A stretch of 64,000 bases of DNA from Palleronia abyssalis (GTDB lineage: Bacteria; Pseudomonadota; Alphaproteobacteria; Rhodobacterales; Rhodobacteraceae): assembly GCF_900302445.1 (NCBI RefSeq), contig NZ_ONZF01000008.1, forward strand, positions 122,131 to 186,130. Reading direction: 5' to 3'. The first letter of the stretch is position 1; each line of letters opens with the position of its first letter. The notes under the pieces are model-generated. The model saw only the letters and a program-made list of their open reading frames with translations, was not told the DNA's origin and searched no databases. The translations under genes and the position numbers were made by a program. This document shows, piece after piece, positions 9,161 to 18,735 of the stretch.

Positions 9161-10093
9161 TCAGTCCTGCTCGGACCGGTCCGTCGCCGGGGCAGGCTGC
9201 CGGGTCAGGGCCGTGACGCGGGCTGCAATGTCGTCATTCCAGTCGAAGGTCAGTGCGTCGAGCGACGGCAGAAGCTGTTCGACCGAGCGACCTGAAATGA
9301 TGGGGGACGTCACACCCGGACGGTGCATGGCCCAGGCAACCGCCAAAGTCGCTGGGTCCATGCGATACCCGCGGGCGAGCGTCGCAAGATCGGCGGCCGT
9401 GTTGTGCATCCAGTCCGAGGCATAGCGCTTGGCATACATCTCGGAGTCGCGCAGCCGCCCTTCGCCGCCCGCGCGATATTTGCCCGTCAGCAGCCCGCCC
9501 CCGAGGGGCGAATAAGGATAGACGTCGATCTTCTGATCCTCGGCCATGGGCAGGATCTCGACCTCGGCCTGGCGCTTCACGAGGTTCAGCATGGGCTGGA
9601 TGGCGTCGATCCGGATGTCGAAGCGGGCGGCCACGGCTTGCGCCTTCATCACCTGCCACGCGGCGAAGTTGGACACGCCGATGGCGCGGATCCAGCCCTG
9701 GTTCTTCAGGATCGACAACGCCTCGAACGTCTCCTCTAGGTCCGTTTCAGGGTCGAAGCGATGAAGGTAGTAGAGGTCGATCGTATCGACCCCAAGACGG
9801 GTCCGGCTTTCGTCGCAGCTTTCCCGGATCGACGTGGCCGAGTTCCCGCGCCGCATGTTGACCTTCGACGCCAGAATGATTTTCTCGCGCTCGACCGCGG
9901 CAAGCTTTCCCAGGATCTCTTCCGAGCGGCCATCGGTATAGACATGGGCGGTGTCGAACATGTTGATCCCGCGCTCTCGGCAGGCGCGGAACATGGCGCG
10001 GCTGGCATCTTCGTCGGCGGTGCCGCCGAACTGCATGGCGCCGAAGGACAGGGCGGAAGGCGGGGTGCCGTCGGGCGAGGTCACATTGCTCAT
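9161..10093 (-). CDS. Aldo/keto reductase
   Basis: A 310-residue NADPH-dependent oxidoreductase of the AKR superfamily. The barrel and active site show NMFDTAHVYTDGRSEEILG (Asp and Tyr of the tetrad), ILASKVN (Lys), and DLYYLHRFDP (His). The C-terminal NADP-binding part is TSPIISGRSVEQL. The start is ATG 10093; a much longer open frame upstream has no coding character. The physiological substrate cannot be told from sequence. It is divergent from the VWA gene and has no evident operon partner. Confidence 0.85.
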   Translation of the reverse strand: MSNVTSPDGTPPSALSFGAMQFGGTADEDASRAMFRACRERGINMFDTAHVYTDGRSEEILGKLAAVEREKIILASKVNMRRGNSATSIRESCDESRTRLGVDTIDLYYLHRFDPETDLEETFEALSILKNQGWIRAIGVSNFAAWQVMKAQAVAARFDIRIDAIQPMLNLVKRQAEVEILPMAEDQKIDVYPYSPLGGGLLTGKYRAGGEGRLRDSEMYAKRYASDWMHNTAADLATLARGYRMDPATLAVAWAMHRPGVTSPIISGRSVEQLLPSLDALTFDWNDDIAARVTALTRQPAPATDRSEQD

Positions 10094-10486
10094 GCCCTCG
10101 AAATTGCGGTTGCGCCTCGGGATGGCAAGGCCCCTCTGCCTGCATGGCCGAATGGCGCCGAGACGGGCCCGCGCGACAGCTTTCGGGCCGCGCGTCCCGG
10201 GGGTGCCGTTCGCGCAATGGACGGAAAACAGACATGCGGGGGGCAACCTGCCGACTTGTGCGGCATCCCACCGGGGCCGGCCCCGATTTGATCGCCCGGG
10301 CGACCGCAAGCCGGGATCGTCGGGCCCAATTCGAGTATCGCAAGGGGCATGACCAAGAACGTGGCCTTGGCTGGCCTGCGTCACGGCAATGTTCCCGTGG
10401 CGGCGCAGGGGCAGCCAATGCCGGGCAAACACGGCCGGTCGAACCGGTCTTACCACAAGGGGAGGATCAACCATGGAGAAGAGCCC
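10094..10486. other. Intergenic region between divergent genes
   Basis: This 393-bp gap separates the aldo/keto reductase from the VWA gene and must hold both promoters. A strong GGGGAGG site precedes an ATG at 10473 that opens only a 14-codon frame overlapping the VWA start. I see no repeat, RNA gene or convincing ORF. Confidence 0.4.
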
Positions 10487-11200
10487 ATGTTTCGATCCAC
10501 ACTTTCGGCGCTTCTGATCGGCGCCACACTTCCTTCGCTCGCGGCGGCTGGCTGCTATGACGACGCAATGCTGGTCTTCGACGGTTCGGGGTCGATGGCG
10601 ACACGCGGCTATCACGCAGGTGCTGCCTCGCGCATCGACGAGGCGCGGCAAGCCCTGTCGCGCAGCCTGCCCAGCATCCCGCAGGAACGCCGTATCGGGC
10701 TTTTGACGTACGGGCCGGGCAAGTTGCGGGGGATGTGCGTCAACATCCACCTGCGCCTGTCCCCGACCCCGGGCGCAGCCTCTGCCATCGCGGCAGAGGT
10801 CGACCGGATGGAACCATTCGGGGACACGCCCATGACAGCCGCGGTCGAAGCCGCGGCCGATGTTCTGCGGCATGAAACCCGCGCATCCACCATCGTCCTT
10901 ATAACGGATGGAGAGGAAACCTGCGGCGGCGCGGTGTGCGCCACGGCGAAACGTCTGGCCGATACGGGCGTTCGCACCGTCATCCATGTCGTGGATTTTC
11001 GTCGCGTCGAAGCCGAGGGTATATCCGCACCCCCAGCCGAGCAGGCGCCGGCCTGCATGGCCCATCAAACAGGCGGTCTGTACCTGGCCGCCGAGACGGC
11101 GGAGGAGCTGGAATCGGCGTTTCGCATGACGCTGGGTTGTCCGCTTCTGAGCGATGCGCGGCCGGCAGATCAGTATCCGAGCTGGTTCTTACCGGGCTGA
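10487..11200 (+). CDS. Exported VWA-domain protein
   Basis: About 237 residues: a Sec signal peptide (MFRSTLSALLIGATLPSLAAA) followed by one von Willebrand factor A domain. The metal-ion-dependent adhesion site is complete: DGSGS near residues 30-34, the Thr in FGDTPM, and the Asp in LITDGEET. It should bind a protein partner through a divalent cation in the periplasm. Several Cys pairs (CGGAVC) suggest disulfides. The ATG at 10487 is chosen because it gives a clean signal peptide and has GGAGA upstream. It is convergent with the BMP gene across a strong terminator. Confidence 0.8.
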   Translation: MFRSTLSALLIGATLPSLAAAGCYDDAMLVFDGSGSMATRGYHAGAASRIDEARQALSRSLPSIPQERRIGLLTYGPGKLRGMCVNIHLRLSPTPGAASAIAAEVDRMEPFGDTPMTAAVEAAADVLRHETRASTIVLITDGEETCGGAVCATAKRLADTGVRTVIHVVDFRRVEAEGISAPPAEQAPACMAHQTGGLYLAAETAEELESAFRMTLGCPLLSDARPADQYPSWFLPG

Positions 11201-11208
11201 AACGAGGA

Positions 11209-11234
11209 ACGGGCGCCCTGTTGGGGGCGCCCGT
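11209..11234. terminator. Bidirectional terminator between VWA and BMP genes
   Basis: A perfect 10-bp stem (ACGGGCGCCC and GGGCGCCCGT, 6-nt loop) sits between two convergent stop codons. On the plus strand it leads into CGGCCTTTC. It can serve both transcripts. Confidence 0.65.
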
Positions 11235-11259
11235 CGGCCTTTCAAAGGTGGTAGTGCGA

Positions 11260-12336
11260 TCAGTTGGGAATGTCGCCGGTCAATCCTTCGACGTAAAAGT
11301 CCATCCCGAGAAGGGTCCCGTCATCCGCGGTTTCCCCCTCGGCCAGCCATTCGGTCCCATCCTGGCGGTTGATCGGGCCGGTGAAAGGGTGCAACTCGCC
11401 CGCGGCAATCGCATCGCGCATGGCCAGGGCTTCGGCTTTCACCTCCTCGGGGACGGCGTCCGAGATCTCGCCGATCTTCACCATGCCTTCGTCGATGCCG
11501 TACCAGATCGAATGCGGCTCCCATGTGCCCTCCATGACCTGACCGACCCGCTCGACATAGTAAGGGCCCCAGTTGTCGATAATCGAGCTGACGCGCGGCA
11601 TCGGCGCATATTCGGACATGTCCGAAGCCTGCCCGAAGGTGATGACGTCGCCGGCATCGGCTGCGGCGGCCTGGGGCGCGGTCGAGTCGGTGTGCTGAAG
11701 GATGACGTCGGCCCCCTGTTCGATCAGGGCGCGCGCGGCGTCGGATTCCTTGGCCGGGTCGAACCAGGTGAACGCCCAGACGACGTTGAACTCGACATCG
11801 GGATTGACGGCCTTCGCCGCCAGGAAGCTGGCATTGATGCCGCGGATGACCTCGGGGATCGGGAAAGAAGCGATGTAGCCGATCTTGTTCGTTTCGGTCA
11901 TCTTGCCGGCGATATGGCCTTGGACCATGCGCCCTTCATAAAAGCGGGCCGAATAGTTCGCGACATTGTCGGCGGTCTTGTAGCCTGTGGCGTGTTCGAA
12001 CTTCACGTCGGGGAATTTTTGCGCGACGTTTATGGTGGGGTCCATGTATCCGAACGACGTCGTGAAGATCAGATCGGCGCCCGACAGTGCCATCTGGGTC
12101 ATCACACGTTCGGCATCCGCGCCTTCGGGCACGCTTTCCTGGAAGACGGTTTCGACCTGGTCGCCAAAAGCTTCCTCGACCGCAAGGCGGCCCTGTTCAT
12201 GTTCGTAGGTCCAGCCGCCGTCGCCGACCGGGCCGACATAGACAAAGCCGACCTTCGTGGGCTCGTCCTGGGCGAAAGCGCCGGTGGAAAGGGCAAGGGT
12301 CGTCGCGGCGGCGCCCAGAAGGGTTCTGCGAAGCAT
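11260..12336 (-). CDS. BMP-family ABC transporter substrate-binding protein
   Basis: About 358 residues with a Sec signal (MLRRTLLGAAATTLALSTGAFAQ). The mature part starts KVGFVYVGPVGDGGWTYEHE, the hallmark of the BMP/PnrA nucleoside-binding family (periplasmic binding fold). It should capture purine nucleosides or bases for the two permeases and the double ATPase encoded upstream. The start at 12336 has GGGAGA at good spacing; the extended frame is rejected. It is last in the xdhA-xdhB-ATPase-permease-permease-BMP array, 163 bp after the second permease, and that gap could allow separate high-level expression. Confidence 0.87.
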   Translation of the reverse strand: MLRRTLLGAAATTLALSTGAFAQDEPTKVGFVYVGPVGDGGWTYEHEQGRLAVEEAFGDQVETVFQESVPEGADAERVMTQMALSGADLIFTTSFGYMDPTINVAQKFPDVKFEHATGYKTADNVANYSARFYEGRMVQGHIAGKMTETNKIGYIASFPIPEVIRGINASFLAAKAVNPDVEFNVVWAFTWFDPAKESDAARALIEQGADVILQHTDSTAPQAAAADAGDVITFGQASDMSEYAPMPRVSSIIDNWGPYYVERVGQVMEGTWEPHSIWYGIDEGMVKIGEISDAVPEEVKAEALAMRDAIAAGELHPFTGPINRQDGTEWLAEGETADDGTLLGMDFYVEGLTGDIPN

Positions 12337-12499
12337 ATGTATTCTCCCGTTGTTCATTGGCGCGATCATGATGGGCCGAGGCCGCGGGCGCAAGTTTGCG
12401 AATGCGGCGGAAACAGGCGAGTGCCCGGAAAATCGGCAGAACGGGCCCGGCATGGGCGGTTTCGATGCGCGTCCGAGCCGACAGGCCGGCGCGCGATCG

Positions 12500-13429
12500 T
12501 CAAGAGACGGCGTGGAACGGCTTTCCAAGACTGGCGGGCGCTGCGGTGCCGCGCGATCGGCGGGCCGAGATCAGAACGAGGACGAGAATCGTGACGACGT
12601 AGGGCGACATCGACAGGTACTCGACCGGAAGGGCCGACCCGGCCGCTTGCAGGTTGAGCTGAAGGACAGTCACCCCGCCGAAGAGATACGCCCCCAGCAG
12701 CACTCGTCCCGGCCGCCATGAGGCGAAGACGACGATGGCCAGCGCGATCCACCCCGCCCCCGCGGTCATCCCTTCGGTCCATTGCGGGACGCGCACCAGT
12801 GAAAGATAAGCCCCGCCGAGGCCCGCCATGGCCCCCCCGAACGCGATGGCGGCGAAGCGGATCGCCACGACGTGAAGGCCCAGGGCATGGGCGGCTTCGT
12901 GGTTCTCGCCAATCGCGCGCAGTTTAAGGCCGGCGCGGGTTCGCGACAGGAAGAACCATGTGGCAAGCGTCAGGAACAAGCTGAGATAGACCATCCAGTC
13001 ATGCGAAAAAAATGCGCGGCCCAGAAGCGGGATGTCCGACAGCGGCCCGAGGTCCAGCCGGGCGGTCGAGGGCGGCTTGATCCCCACATAGCCCTGCCCG
13101 AGGAGCGACGACAGACCCAGACCGAACAGCGTCAGCGCCAGACCCGTCGCCACCTGATTGGCCAGGAAGATTTGCGTCAGGACGGCAAAGACCAGGGACA
13201 GAAGCGCGCCACCGACCGCGCCGGCAAGAAAGCCAAGCGGCGGCGATCCCGTCTCGACCGCCATGGCGAAGCCGCAGATGGCGCCCAGGATCATCATACC
13301 CTCGACCCCGAGGTTCAGGACGCCCGCACGTTCGACGACCAGTTCACCAAGCGCCGCGAGCAGGAGGGGCGTCGCCCCGATCATCAGGGAGGCCAGTAGC
13401 AGGGCAGGGGAAATCGCGCTCAGGTCCAA
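12500..13429 (-). CDS. Nucleoside ABC transporter permease (second)
   Basis: A 309-residue polytopic membrane protein of the BPD_transp_2 (LivH/RbsC-like) family with about 8-9 hydrophobic segments. Features are ERAGVLNLGVEGMM near residue 33 and RAIGENHEAAHALGL in the cytoplasmic loop that contacts the ATPase. It pairs with the permease just upstream to form the membrane channel of a purine nucleoside importer. The start codon is TTG with AAAGGAG seven bases upstream. The intergenic DNA before it carries a REP-like core at 13459-13480. Confidence 0.88.
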   Translation of the reverse strand: MDLSAISPALLLASLMIGATPLLLAALGELVVERAGVLNLGVEGMMILGAICGFAMAVETGSPPLGFLAGAVGGALLSLVFAVLTQIFLANQVATGLALTLFGLGLSSLLGQGYVGIKPPSTARLDLGPLSDIPLLGRAFFSHDWMVYLSLFLTLATWFFLSRTRAGLKLRAIGENHEAAHALGLHVVAIRFAAIAFGGAMAGLGGAYLSLVRVPQWTEGMTAGAGWIALAIVVFASWRPGRVLLGAYLFGGVTVLQLNLQAAGSALPVEYLSMSPYVVTILVLVLISARRSRGTAAPASLGKPFHAVS

Positions 13430-13458
13430 GGACGGGCTCCTTTGCTGCGGGGGAATTT

Positions 13459-13480
13459 GGGTATTTCGACAAGGGTGAAG
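13459..13480 (+). repeat. REP-like element core (intergenic copy)
   Basis: GGGTATTTCGACAAGGGTGAAG on the plus strand (22 bp), just past the stop of the first permease. It matches cores at 17505, 19704 and 24886. A G-rich flank (TGCGGGGG) precedes it. This copy lies between genes and is not translated. Confidence 0.6.
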
Positions 13481-13481
13481 A

Positions 13482-14567
13482 TCATGCGAGCCGCTTCGAT
13501 CCCAGGCGGATGCTGTAATGGGTCAGAACGTCCACGGCGAGGAGGAAGAACAACAGCATGCCCTGAAACGCCTGGATGGCCGCGGCGGGAATGCCCAGCA
13601 TGAAGCTGGCGAGTTCGCCACCGATATAGGTCAGCGCCATCAAGAGCCCCGCCAAGAGGATCCCGACGGGATGCAACCGGCCGAGGAAGGCCACGATGAT
13701 CGCTGTGAACCCGTAGCCCACGTTGAAATCGATCGAGATCTGCCCGGCGGGTCCCGTCACCTCGAAGATGCCGGCAAGGCCGGCCAGCGCGCCCGAGATC
13801 GCGAAGCAGAAGACGACAAGGCGATTGGGGTTTACCCCCGCGAACCGCGCCGCGCGCGGGGCCTGGCCGGCCAGCCGGATATGCACGCCCGTCAGGTGCC
13901 GATGCAGCAGGACATAGGCGAAGATCACCGCGATGATGGCGGCGACGACGCCCCAGTGCAGGCCGGTATCCGCGATCAGCTCGGCGTTCGCCGAGGACGC
14001 CCATTGCGCCAGGTTGCGCGAGCCGGGAAAGCCGCCGCCCTCGGGATTGCGAAGCGCGCCTACCGCGACGGAAGCCAGGAGGTTCTCGGCCACGTAGACG
14101 AGGAGAAGGGAGACCAGGATCTCGTTCGTGTTGAAGCGGGTCTTCAGGATGGCCGGGATCATCGCCCAGATCCAGCCGCCAAGCGCACCCGCGATGACCA
14201 TGAGGGGAAAGATGAAGGTCGCCTCGATAGGGTAAAGCGCTAGGCCGGCAGCTGCGCCGGCAATGGCCCCCATGATGTATTGCCCTTCCGCCCCGATGTT
14301 CCAGACACCCGCCTTGAACCCCAACGCGAGCCCCGTTGCGATCAGGATGAGCGGACCGGCCTTCACCAGAAGCTGCGGCCGCGAATAGCCCGCGAATTGA
14401 GGGTCGAACAGCGGATCGTAGAAGATCGTCCTGATCGCGGCCACAGGGTCTTTCCCCAGGGCGGCGAACATCAGGCTGCCGGCAATCACCGTCAGCAGAA
14501 CCGCGAGGATGGGCGTGGCCCAAGCCCAGACGCGCGACGGTTGGGGGCGGCGAACGAGCGAGATCAC
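13482..14567 (-). CDS. Nucleoside ABC transporter permease (first)
   Basis: A 361-residue membrane protein of the same permease family as its neighbour, with an N-terminal extension typical of the larger of the two BMP-system permeases (SRVWAWATPILAVLLTVIAG). The family loop LALGFKAGVWNIGAEGQYIMG is present (residues about 100-120). The start is GTG 14567, 15 bases after the ATPase stop, so translation is probably coupled to it. It forms a heterodimer with the product of 12500-13429. Confidence 0.88.
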   Translation of the reverse strand: MISLVRRPQPSRVWAWATPILAVLLTVIAGSLMFAALGKDPVAAIRTIFYDPLFDPQFAGYSRPQLLVKAGPLILIATGLALGFKAGVWNIGAEGQYIMGAIAGAAAGLALYPIEATFIFPLMVIAGALGGWIWAMIPAILKTRFNTNEILVSLLLVYVAENLLASVAVGALRNPEGGGFPGSRNLAQWASSANAELIADTGLHWGVVAAIIAVIFAYVLLHRHLTGVHIRLAGQAPRAARFAGVNPNRLVVFCFAISGALAGLAGIFEVTGPAGQISIDFNVGYGFTAIIVAFLGRLHPVGILLAGLLMALTYIGGELASFMLGIPAAAIQAFQGMLLFFLLAVDVLTHYSIRLGSKRLA

Positions 14568-14582
14568 GGGCGGGCCACGGGG

Positions 14583-16103
14583 TCAGTCGGCATGGGCAGG
14601 CTCCATGTCATGGGCGCCGCCCAGCATCAGGCCGATCTGTTCGACCGTCAGCCCGGCAGCGGGGCGGAAGCGGGAAAGGCGGCCTTCGGTCAGCGCGGCG
14701 AAACGGTCCGAAACCTCCATCAGCTCATCCAGGTCCTGGCTTATGACGATGACACCCGACCCGTCCGCCGCCAAATCCAGAAGGGCCTGGCGGATGGTCG
14801 CGGCGGCGGCGGCATCGACGCCCCATGTCGGCTGGTTCACCACCAGCACCCGGGGCGTCTGCGCGATCTCGCGCCCGATGACGAATTTCTGCAGGTTCCC
14901 GCCGGACAGTGCCCCAGCGGCCGTGCCCGCCCCCGGCGTGCGCACGTCGAAGCGGTCGATCACCCCTTCGGCGAAGCGGCGCGTGCGGGACCAGTCGATG
15001 AAGCCGCGCGACACCAGCCGCTCGCGCGTTGCGGCCGAAAGCAGGGCGTTTTCCGTCAGGCTCAGATCCGGGGCCGCCGCATGGCCCAACCGTTCTTCCG
15101 GGGCGGTCAAAAGCCCGGCGCGGCGGCGCGCTTCCGGGCCCAAACGCGACAGGTCCCGGCCCTCCATCCGGATCGTGCCGGGCGCGGACAGCGTCTCGCC
15201 GGCCAGCGCGGCCAGCAATTCGTCCTGTCCGTTGCCCGCCACGCCTCCGATGCCCAGCACCTCTCCCGCGTTCAGCGTCAACGAGACGTCCTTCAATGAC
15301 GCCCCAAATTCGTGCGCCGGGGGCAGGGACAATCCGTCGATCTGCACCGCGATCTCGTCCCGCGCGGTCCCGGGCCGCTGCGGGGCCTCCAGCCGGCGGC
15401 CCACCATCACCTCGGCCAGCCGCCCGGCGGTCTCCTCCGCAGGTGTGCAACTCGCCACCACCGTGCCGCCGCGCAGGATCGTCGCGGTGTCGCACAGCGC
15501 CCGGATCTCTTCGAGCTTGTGCGAGATATACAGGATCGACGTCCCCTCGTCGCGCAGCTTGCGAAGGGTCGCGAACAGCAGGTCGACCTCCTGCGGGGTC
15601 AGGACCGAGGTCGGCTCGTCCATGATCAGAAGCTTGGGCGCCCCGAGAAGACAGCGCACGATCTCGACCCTCTGGCGTTCGCCGGCGGACAGATCGCCGA
15701 CGATGTTCCCCGGGTTCAGCGGCAGACCATAGCTCTGGCTTACGTCGCGGATACGGGGGGCAAGGTCCTTGATCGGGGGTGGGTCGGACATGCCCAGTGC
15801 CACGTTTTCCGCAACGTTCAACGCCTCGAACAGCGAAAAATGCTGGAACACCATGCCCACACCGGCCGCGCGCGCGGCCTCGGGCGAGGTCGGGGCATAG
15901 GGCGCGCCGTTCATCTCCATCCGGCCCGCGTTCGGCCGGACGAGGCCGAAGATCATCTTGACCAGCGTCGACTTCCCGGCGCCGTTCTCGCCCAGAAGCG
16001 CGTGGACCTCGCCCGGCCGGATCGCCATCGACACGTCGTCATTGGCGACCACGCCCGGATAGGCCTTCGTCAGGCCGTCGATCTGCAAGAGCGGCTGGGT
16101 CAT
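14583..16103 (-). CDS. Nucleoside ABC transporter ATP-binding protein (two ABC modules)
   Basis: 506 residues with two fused ABC domains, as in sugar and BMP-type importers. Module 1 has Walker A GENGAGKST, signature LSAGERQR and Walker B LLIMDEPTS. Module 2 has a degenerate Walker A (GVAGNGQDE), signature LSGGNLQK and VVNQPTWGVD, so it probably binds but hydrolyses poorly, as in RbsA-like proteins. ATG 16103 is chosen over a longer frame because the domain begins right after it (TQPLLQIDGL). It lies 157 bp downstream of xdhB in the same direction, which ties purine uptake to purine oxidation. Confidence 0.9.
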   Translation of the reverse strand: MTQPLLQIDGLTKAYPGVVANDDVSMAIRPGEVHALLGENGAGKSTLVKMIFGLVRPNAGRMEMNGAPYAPTSPEAARAAGVGMVFQHFSLFEALNVAENVALGMSDPPPIKDLAPRIRDVSQSYGLPLNPGNIVGDLSAGERQRVEIVRCLLGAPKLLIMDEPTSVLTPQEVDLLFATLRKLRDEGTSILYISHKLEEIRALCDTATILRGGTVVASCTPAEETAGRLAEVMVGRRLEAPQRPGTARDEIAVQIDGLSLPPAHEFGASLKDVSLTLNAGEVLGIGGVAGNGQDELLAALAGETLSAPGTIRMEGRDLSRLGPEARRRAGLLTAPEERLGHAAAPDLSLTENALLSAATRERLVSRGFIDWSRTRRFAEGVIDRFDVRTPGAGTAAGALSGGNLQKFVIGREIAQTPRVLVVNQPTWGVDAAAAATIRQALLDLAADGSGVIVISQDLDELMEVSDRFAALTEGRLSRFRPAAGLTVEQIGLMLGGAHDMEPAHAD

Positions 16104-16260
16104 CGCGCGGTCGGTCCCTCGGTCGGGCCCAGACCTAGCCCCGCGCCGCATCGCCCGGCAATGCCCCGAGGCCGGAAGACCGGCTCGAATGGCCGCGGTG
16201 CCACGCATCTGCCCGGTTTCGCGTCACGTTCCGCGCCAGTCCGCCCGAAATGCAGGACGG

Positions 16261-18735
16261 TCATTCCGCGGCCCTGCGGCAGGCGAACAATACCCGTTCG
16301 GCGGTCGCCGGCGCGTCCAGCGCGGGATAGGCCGAACCGCACGCGGCGGCGGCATGGCCCAGTGCCATCAGGACCGAGAGTCCCAGCATCAGGGGCGGCT
16401 CTCCCACCGCTTTCGAGCGATAGATCGTGTCGGCCCGGTTCGGCGCGTCCCAAAGCGCGACGTTGAAGATATCCGGGCGATCCGAACAGGCGGGAATCTT
16501 GTAGGTCGACGGGGCGTGCGTGGTCAGGCGCCCCTTCTGGTCCCAGACCAGCTCCTCGGTGGTCAGCCATCCCGCCCCCTGGACGTAACCCCCTTCAATC
16601 TGTCCGATATCGAGGGCCGGGTTCAGCGATGCGCCACAATCGTGCAAGATATCGGTGCAAAGAATGCGGTTTTCGCCCGTGCGCACGTCCAGCGCGACCT
16701 CTGTCACCGCGGCCCCGTGGGCGAAATAGAAGAACGGCGTGCCACGCCCCCGCACGCGGTCCCATTCGATGCCGGGGGTCTTGTAGAACCCCGTGGCCGA
16801 CAGGCTGACCCGCCCCTGATAGGCCAACTGGACCGCTTCGGGGAAGGCGTAGTCCTCGCCGGCGACCGTGACCTTCCCGCCCTCGAAGCGGACCGCGGCG
16901 GGATCGGCTTGGTGGCGTTCGGCCAGGAAGGCGGCGATCCGGTCGCGGATCGTGTCGCAGGCGATCCTGACGGCCATCCCGTTCAGGTCCGCGCCCGAGG
17001 ACGCCGCCGTGGCCGAGGTGTTGGGCACCTTGCCTGTATCGGTCGCGCTGATCCGCACCGCCGAGATGTCGAGGCCGAACCGATCGGCGGCCACCTGACT
17101 GACCTTCTGGTGCAGGCCTTGCCCCATCTCGGTTCCGCCATGGTTCAGGTGAACCGACCCGTCCTGGTACACGTGCACCAACGCCCCGGCCTGGTTGAGA
17201 TGCGTCAGCGTGAAGGATATCCCGAACTTCACCGGGGTCAACGCGATCCCGCGCTTGATCGACGGGTGGCGCGCGTTCCAGTCGTCGATCGCGGCCCGAC
17301 GGGCGCGATACGCCGCGCGCTCTTCCAGCGCGTCGACCATCTCGTTCAGGATGAAATCCCGGACGGGCATGTGGTACGGCGTGGTCTGGTCGCCCGGCGC
17401 CGCGCGATCCGACGCCTCTACCGGTTCGGCCACTTCGTGCAGCGCGCCCCGGCTGGCGACGTCCGCCCCGGTGCCCGGCGTCACCTCTTCCGAGCCGACA
17501 CGCTCTTTCGCCCTTGGCGAAATACCCTCGGGGGGGCGCGAAGCGCGGGGGGCGGACGGCCCCCCTGCGTCGTTGGGGCCGGCGGGGGCATAGAAATTGA
17601 CGCGGCGCACGTCCAGCGGGTCCTTGCCAAGGCAGTGGGCGATCTCGTCCATGACCCGCTCGATCCCGACCATGCCCTGCGGGCCGCCGAAGCCGCGAAA
17701 CGCCGTGGCGGACTGGGTATTCGTCTTCAGACGATGGGACACGATGCGCACGTCGGTCAGATGATACGCGTTGTCGGCGTGCAGCATCGCACGGTCGGCC
17801 ACCGGCAGGGACAGGTCCTGGCTCCAGCCGCACCGGACCAAGTGCTCGAACGTGATACCCAGCACCCGGCCCGTATCGTCGTATCCGACGTCGTACCCTA
17901 TGCGGAAATCATGGCGCTTACCGGTGATCGTCATGTCGTCGTCGCGGTCGTACCGCATTTTGACCGGTCGCCCCGTGCGTGCGGCGACCAGTGCACAGGC
18001 CACCGCCAGGGCATTGCCCTGGCTTTCCTTTCCGCCGAACCCGCCGCCCATGCGCCGCACTTCGACCCTGACGGCATGCATTGGCACGCCAAGGGCTTCG
18101 GCGACCTTGTGCTGTATCTCGGTCGGATGCTGCGAGGAGGAATGGACCACCATGTCCCCCCCTTCGCCCGGCAGGGCGAGCGCGGCCTGCCCTTCGAGGT
18201 AGAAATGTTCTTGCCCGCCGATCTCGATCCGCCCTGTCAGGCGGTGGGGCGCGCGGGCAAGCGCCGTGTCGGCGTCGCCCTTCCTCCACGTTACCGGGCC
18301 GTCCTCGAACCTGCTGTCAGCGGCCAAGGCATCGTCTATCGTCAGGATCGGATTGTCGGGGGTCGCGTCCACCTTCGCCAGTCGCGCAGCCTTACGCGCG
18401 GCAAGGTGGCTGGTTGCCGCGACGAGGAACAAGGGCTGACCCATATAGTGGACGCACGCGGCCCCGTCGGCAGAAATCTCCGCCAGAAGCGGTTCGTCAT
18501 GGGCGGCGGGGGCGACGTCGACAAACCCGGTCTCAGCGGCGGAAAGGGCAAGCGAAACGCCTGGGGCGGTTCGTACCGGATCAAGGTCGACCCTCACCGT
18601 CCCCTTTGCAATGGGGGACAGGCCGAATGCCAGGTGGAGCGTGTTCGCGGGCACCGGGATATCATCTACGTAGCGCGCCGCACCAGACACATGAAGAGCC
18701 GCGCTTTCGTGGGGCGAGGGGGCATGAACGGTCAT
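16261..18735 (-). CDS. xdhB: Xanthine dehydrogenase large (Mo-binding) subunit
   Basis: 824 residues. It carries the molybdopterin domain that hydroxylates hypoxanthine and xanthine to urate. Motifs are RMGGGFGGKE, AFRGFGGPQG and, near the C-terminus, SKAVGEPPLMLG with the catalytic Glu. The start overlaps the xdhA stop (ATGA), giving coupled synthesis of the two subunits. The protein is roughly 45 residues longer than the usual bacterial XdhB because residues about 385-435 contain a low-complexity insert (GGPSAPRASRPPEGISPRAK and onward) encoded by a REP-like element. No xdhC follows; transporter genes do. Confidence 0.92.
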   Translation of the reverse strand: MTVHAPSPHESAALHVSGAARYVDDIPVPANTLHLAFGLSPIAKGTVRVDLDPVRTAPGVSLALSAAETGFVDVAPAAHDEPLLAEISADGAACVHYMGQPLFLVAATSHLAARKAARLAKVDATPDNPILTIDDALAADSRFEDGPVTWRKGDADTALARAPHRLTGRIEIGGQEHFYLEGQAALALPGEGGDMVVHSSSQHPTEIQHKVAEALGVPMHAVRVEVRRMGGGFGGKESQGNALAVACALVAARTGRPVKMRYDRDDDMTITGKRHDFRIGYDVGYDDTGRVLGITFEHLVRCGWSQDLSLPVADRAMLHADNAYHLTDVRIVSHRLKTNTQSATAFRGFGGPQGMVGIERVMDEIAHCLGKDPLDVRRVNFYAPAGPNDAGGPSAPRASRPPEGISPRAKERVGSEEVTPGTGADVASRGALHEVAEPVEASDRAAPGDQTTPYHMPVRDFILNEMVDALEERAAYRARRAAIDDWNARHPSIKRGIALTPVKFGISFTLTHLNQAGALVHVYQDGSVHLNHGGTEMGQGLHQKVSQVAADRFGLDISAVRISATDTGKVPNTSATAASSGADLNGMAVRIACDTIRDRIAAFLAERHQADPAAVRFEGGKVTVAGEDYAFPEAVQLAYQGRVSLSATGFYKTPGIEWDRVRGRGTPFFYFAHGAAVTEVALDVRTGENRILCTDILHDCGASLNPALDIGQIEGGYVQGAGWLTTEELVWDQKGRLTTHAPSTYKIPACSDRPDIFNVALWDAPNRADTIYRSKAVGEPPLMLGLSVLMALGHAAAACGSAYPALDAPATAERVLFACRRAAE
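17505..17575 (-). repeat. REP-like element inserted in frame in xdhB
   Basis: The minus strand reads GAGGGTATTTCGCCAAGGG (core 17505-17529) next to a G/C-rich palindromic part (CGCGAAGCGCG, then runs of G and C to about 17575). It is translated as EGISPRAKERV plus flanking Pro/Ser/Ala residues. The reading frame of xdhB stays open through it. Confidence 0.7.

Noticed and set aside
10936..12594. A 552-residue plus-strand frame overlapping the VWA and BMP genes
   Set aside because: It crosses the end of the VWA gene and a strong terminator and runs antisense to the BMP gene; no domain is seen.
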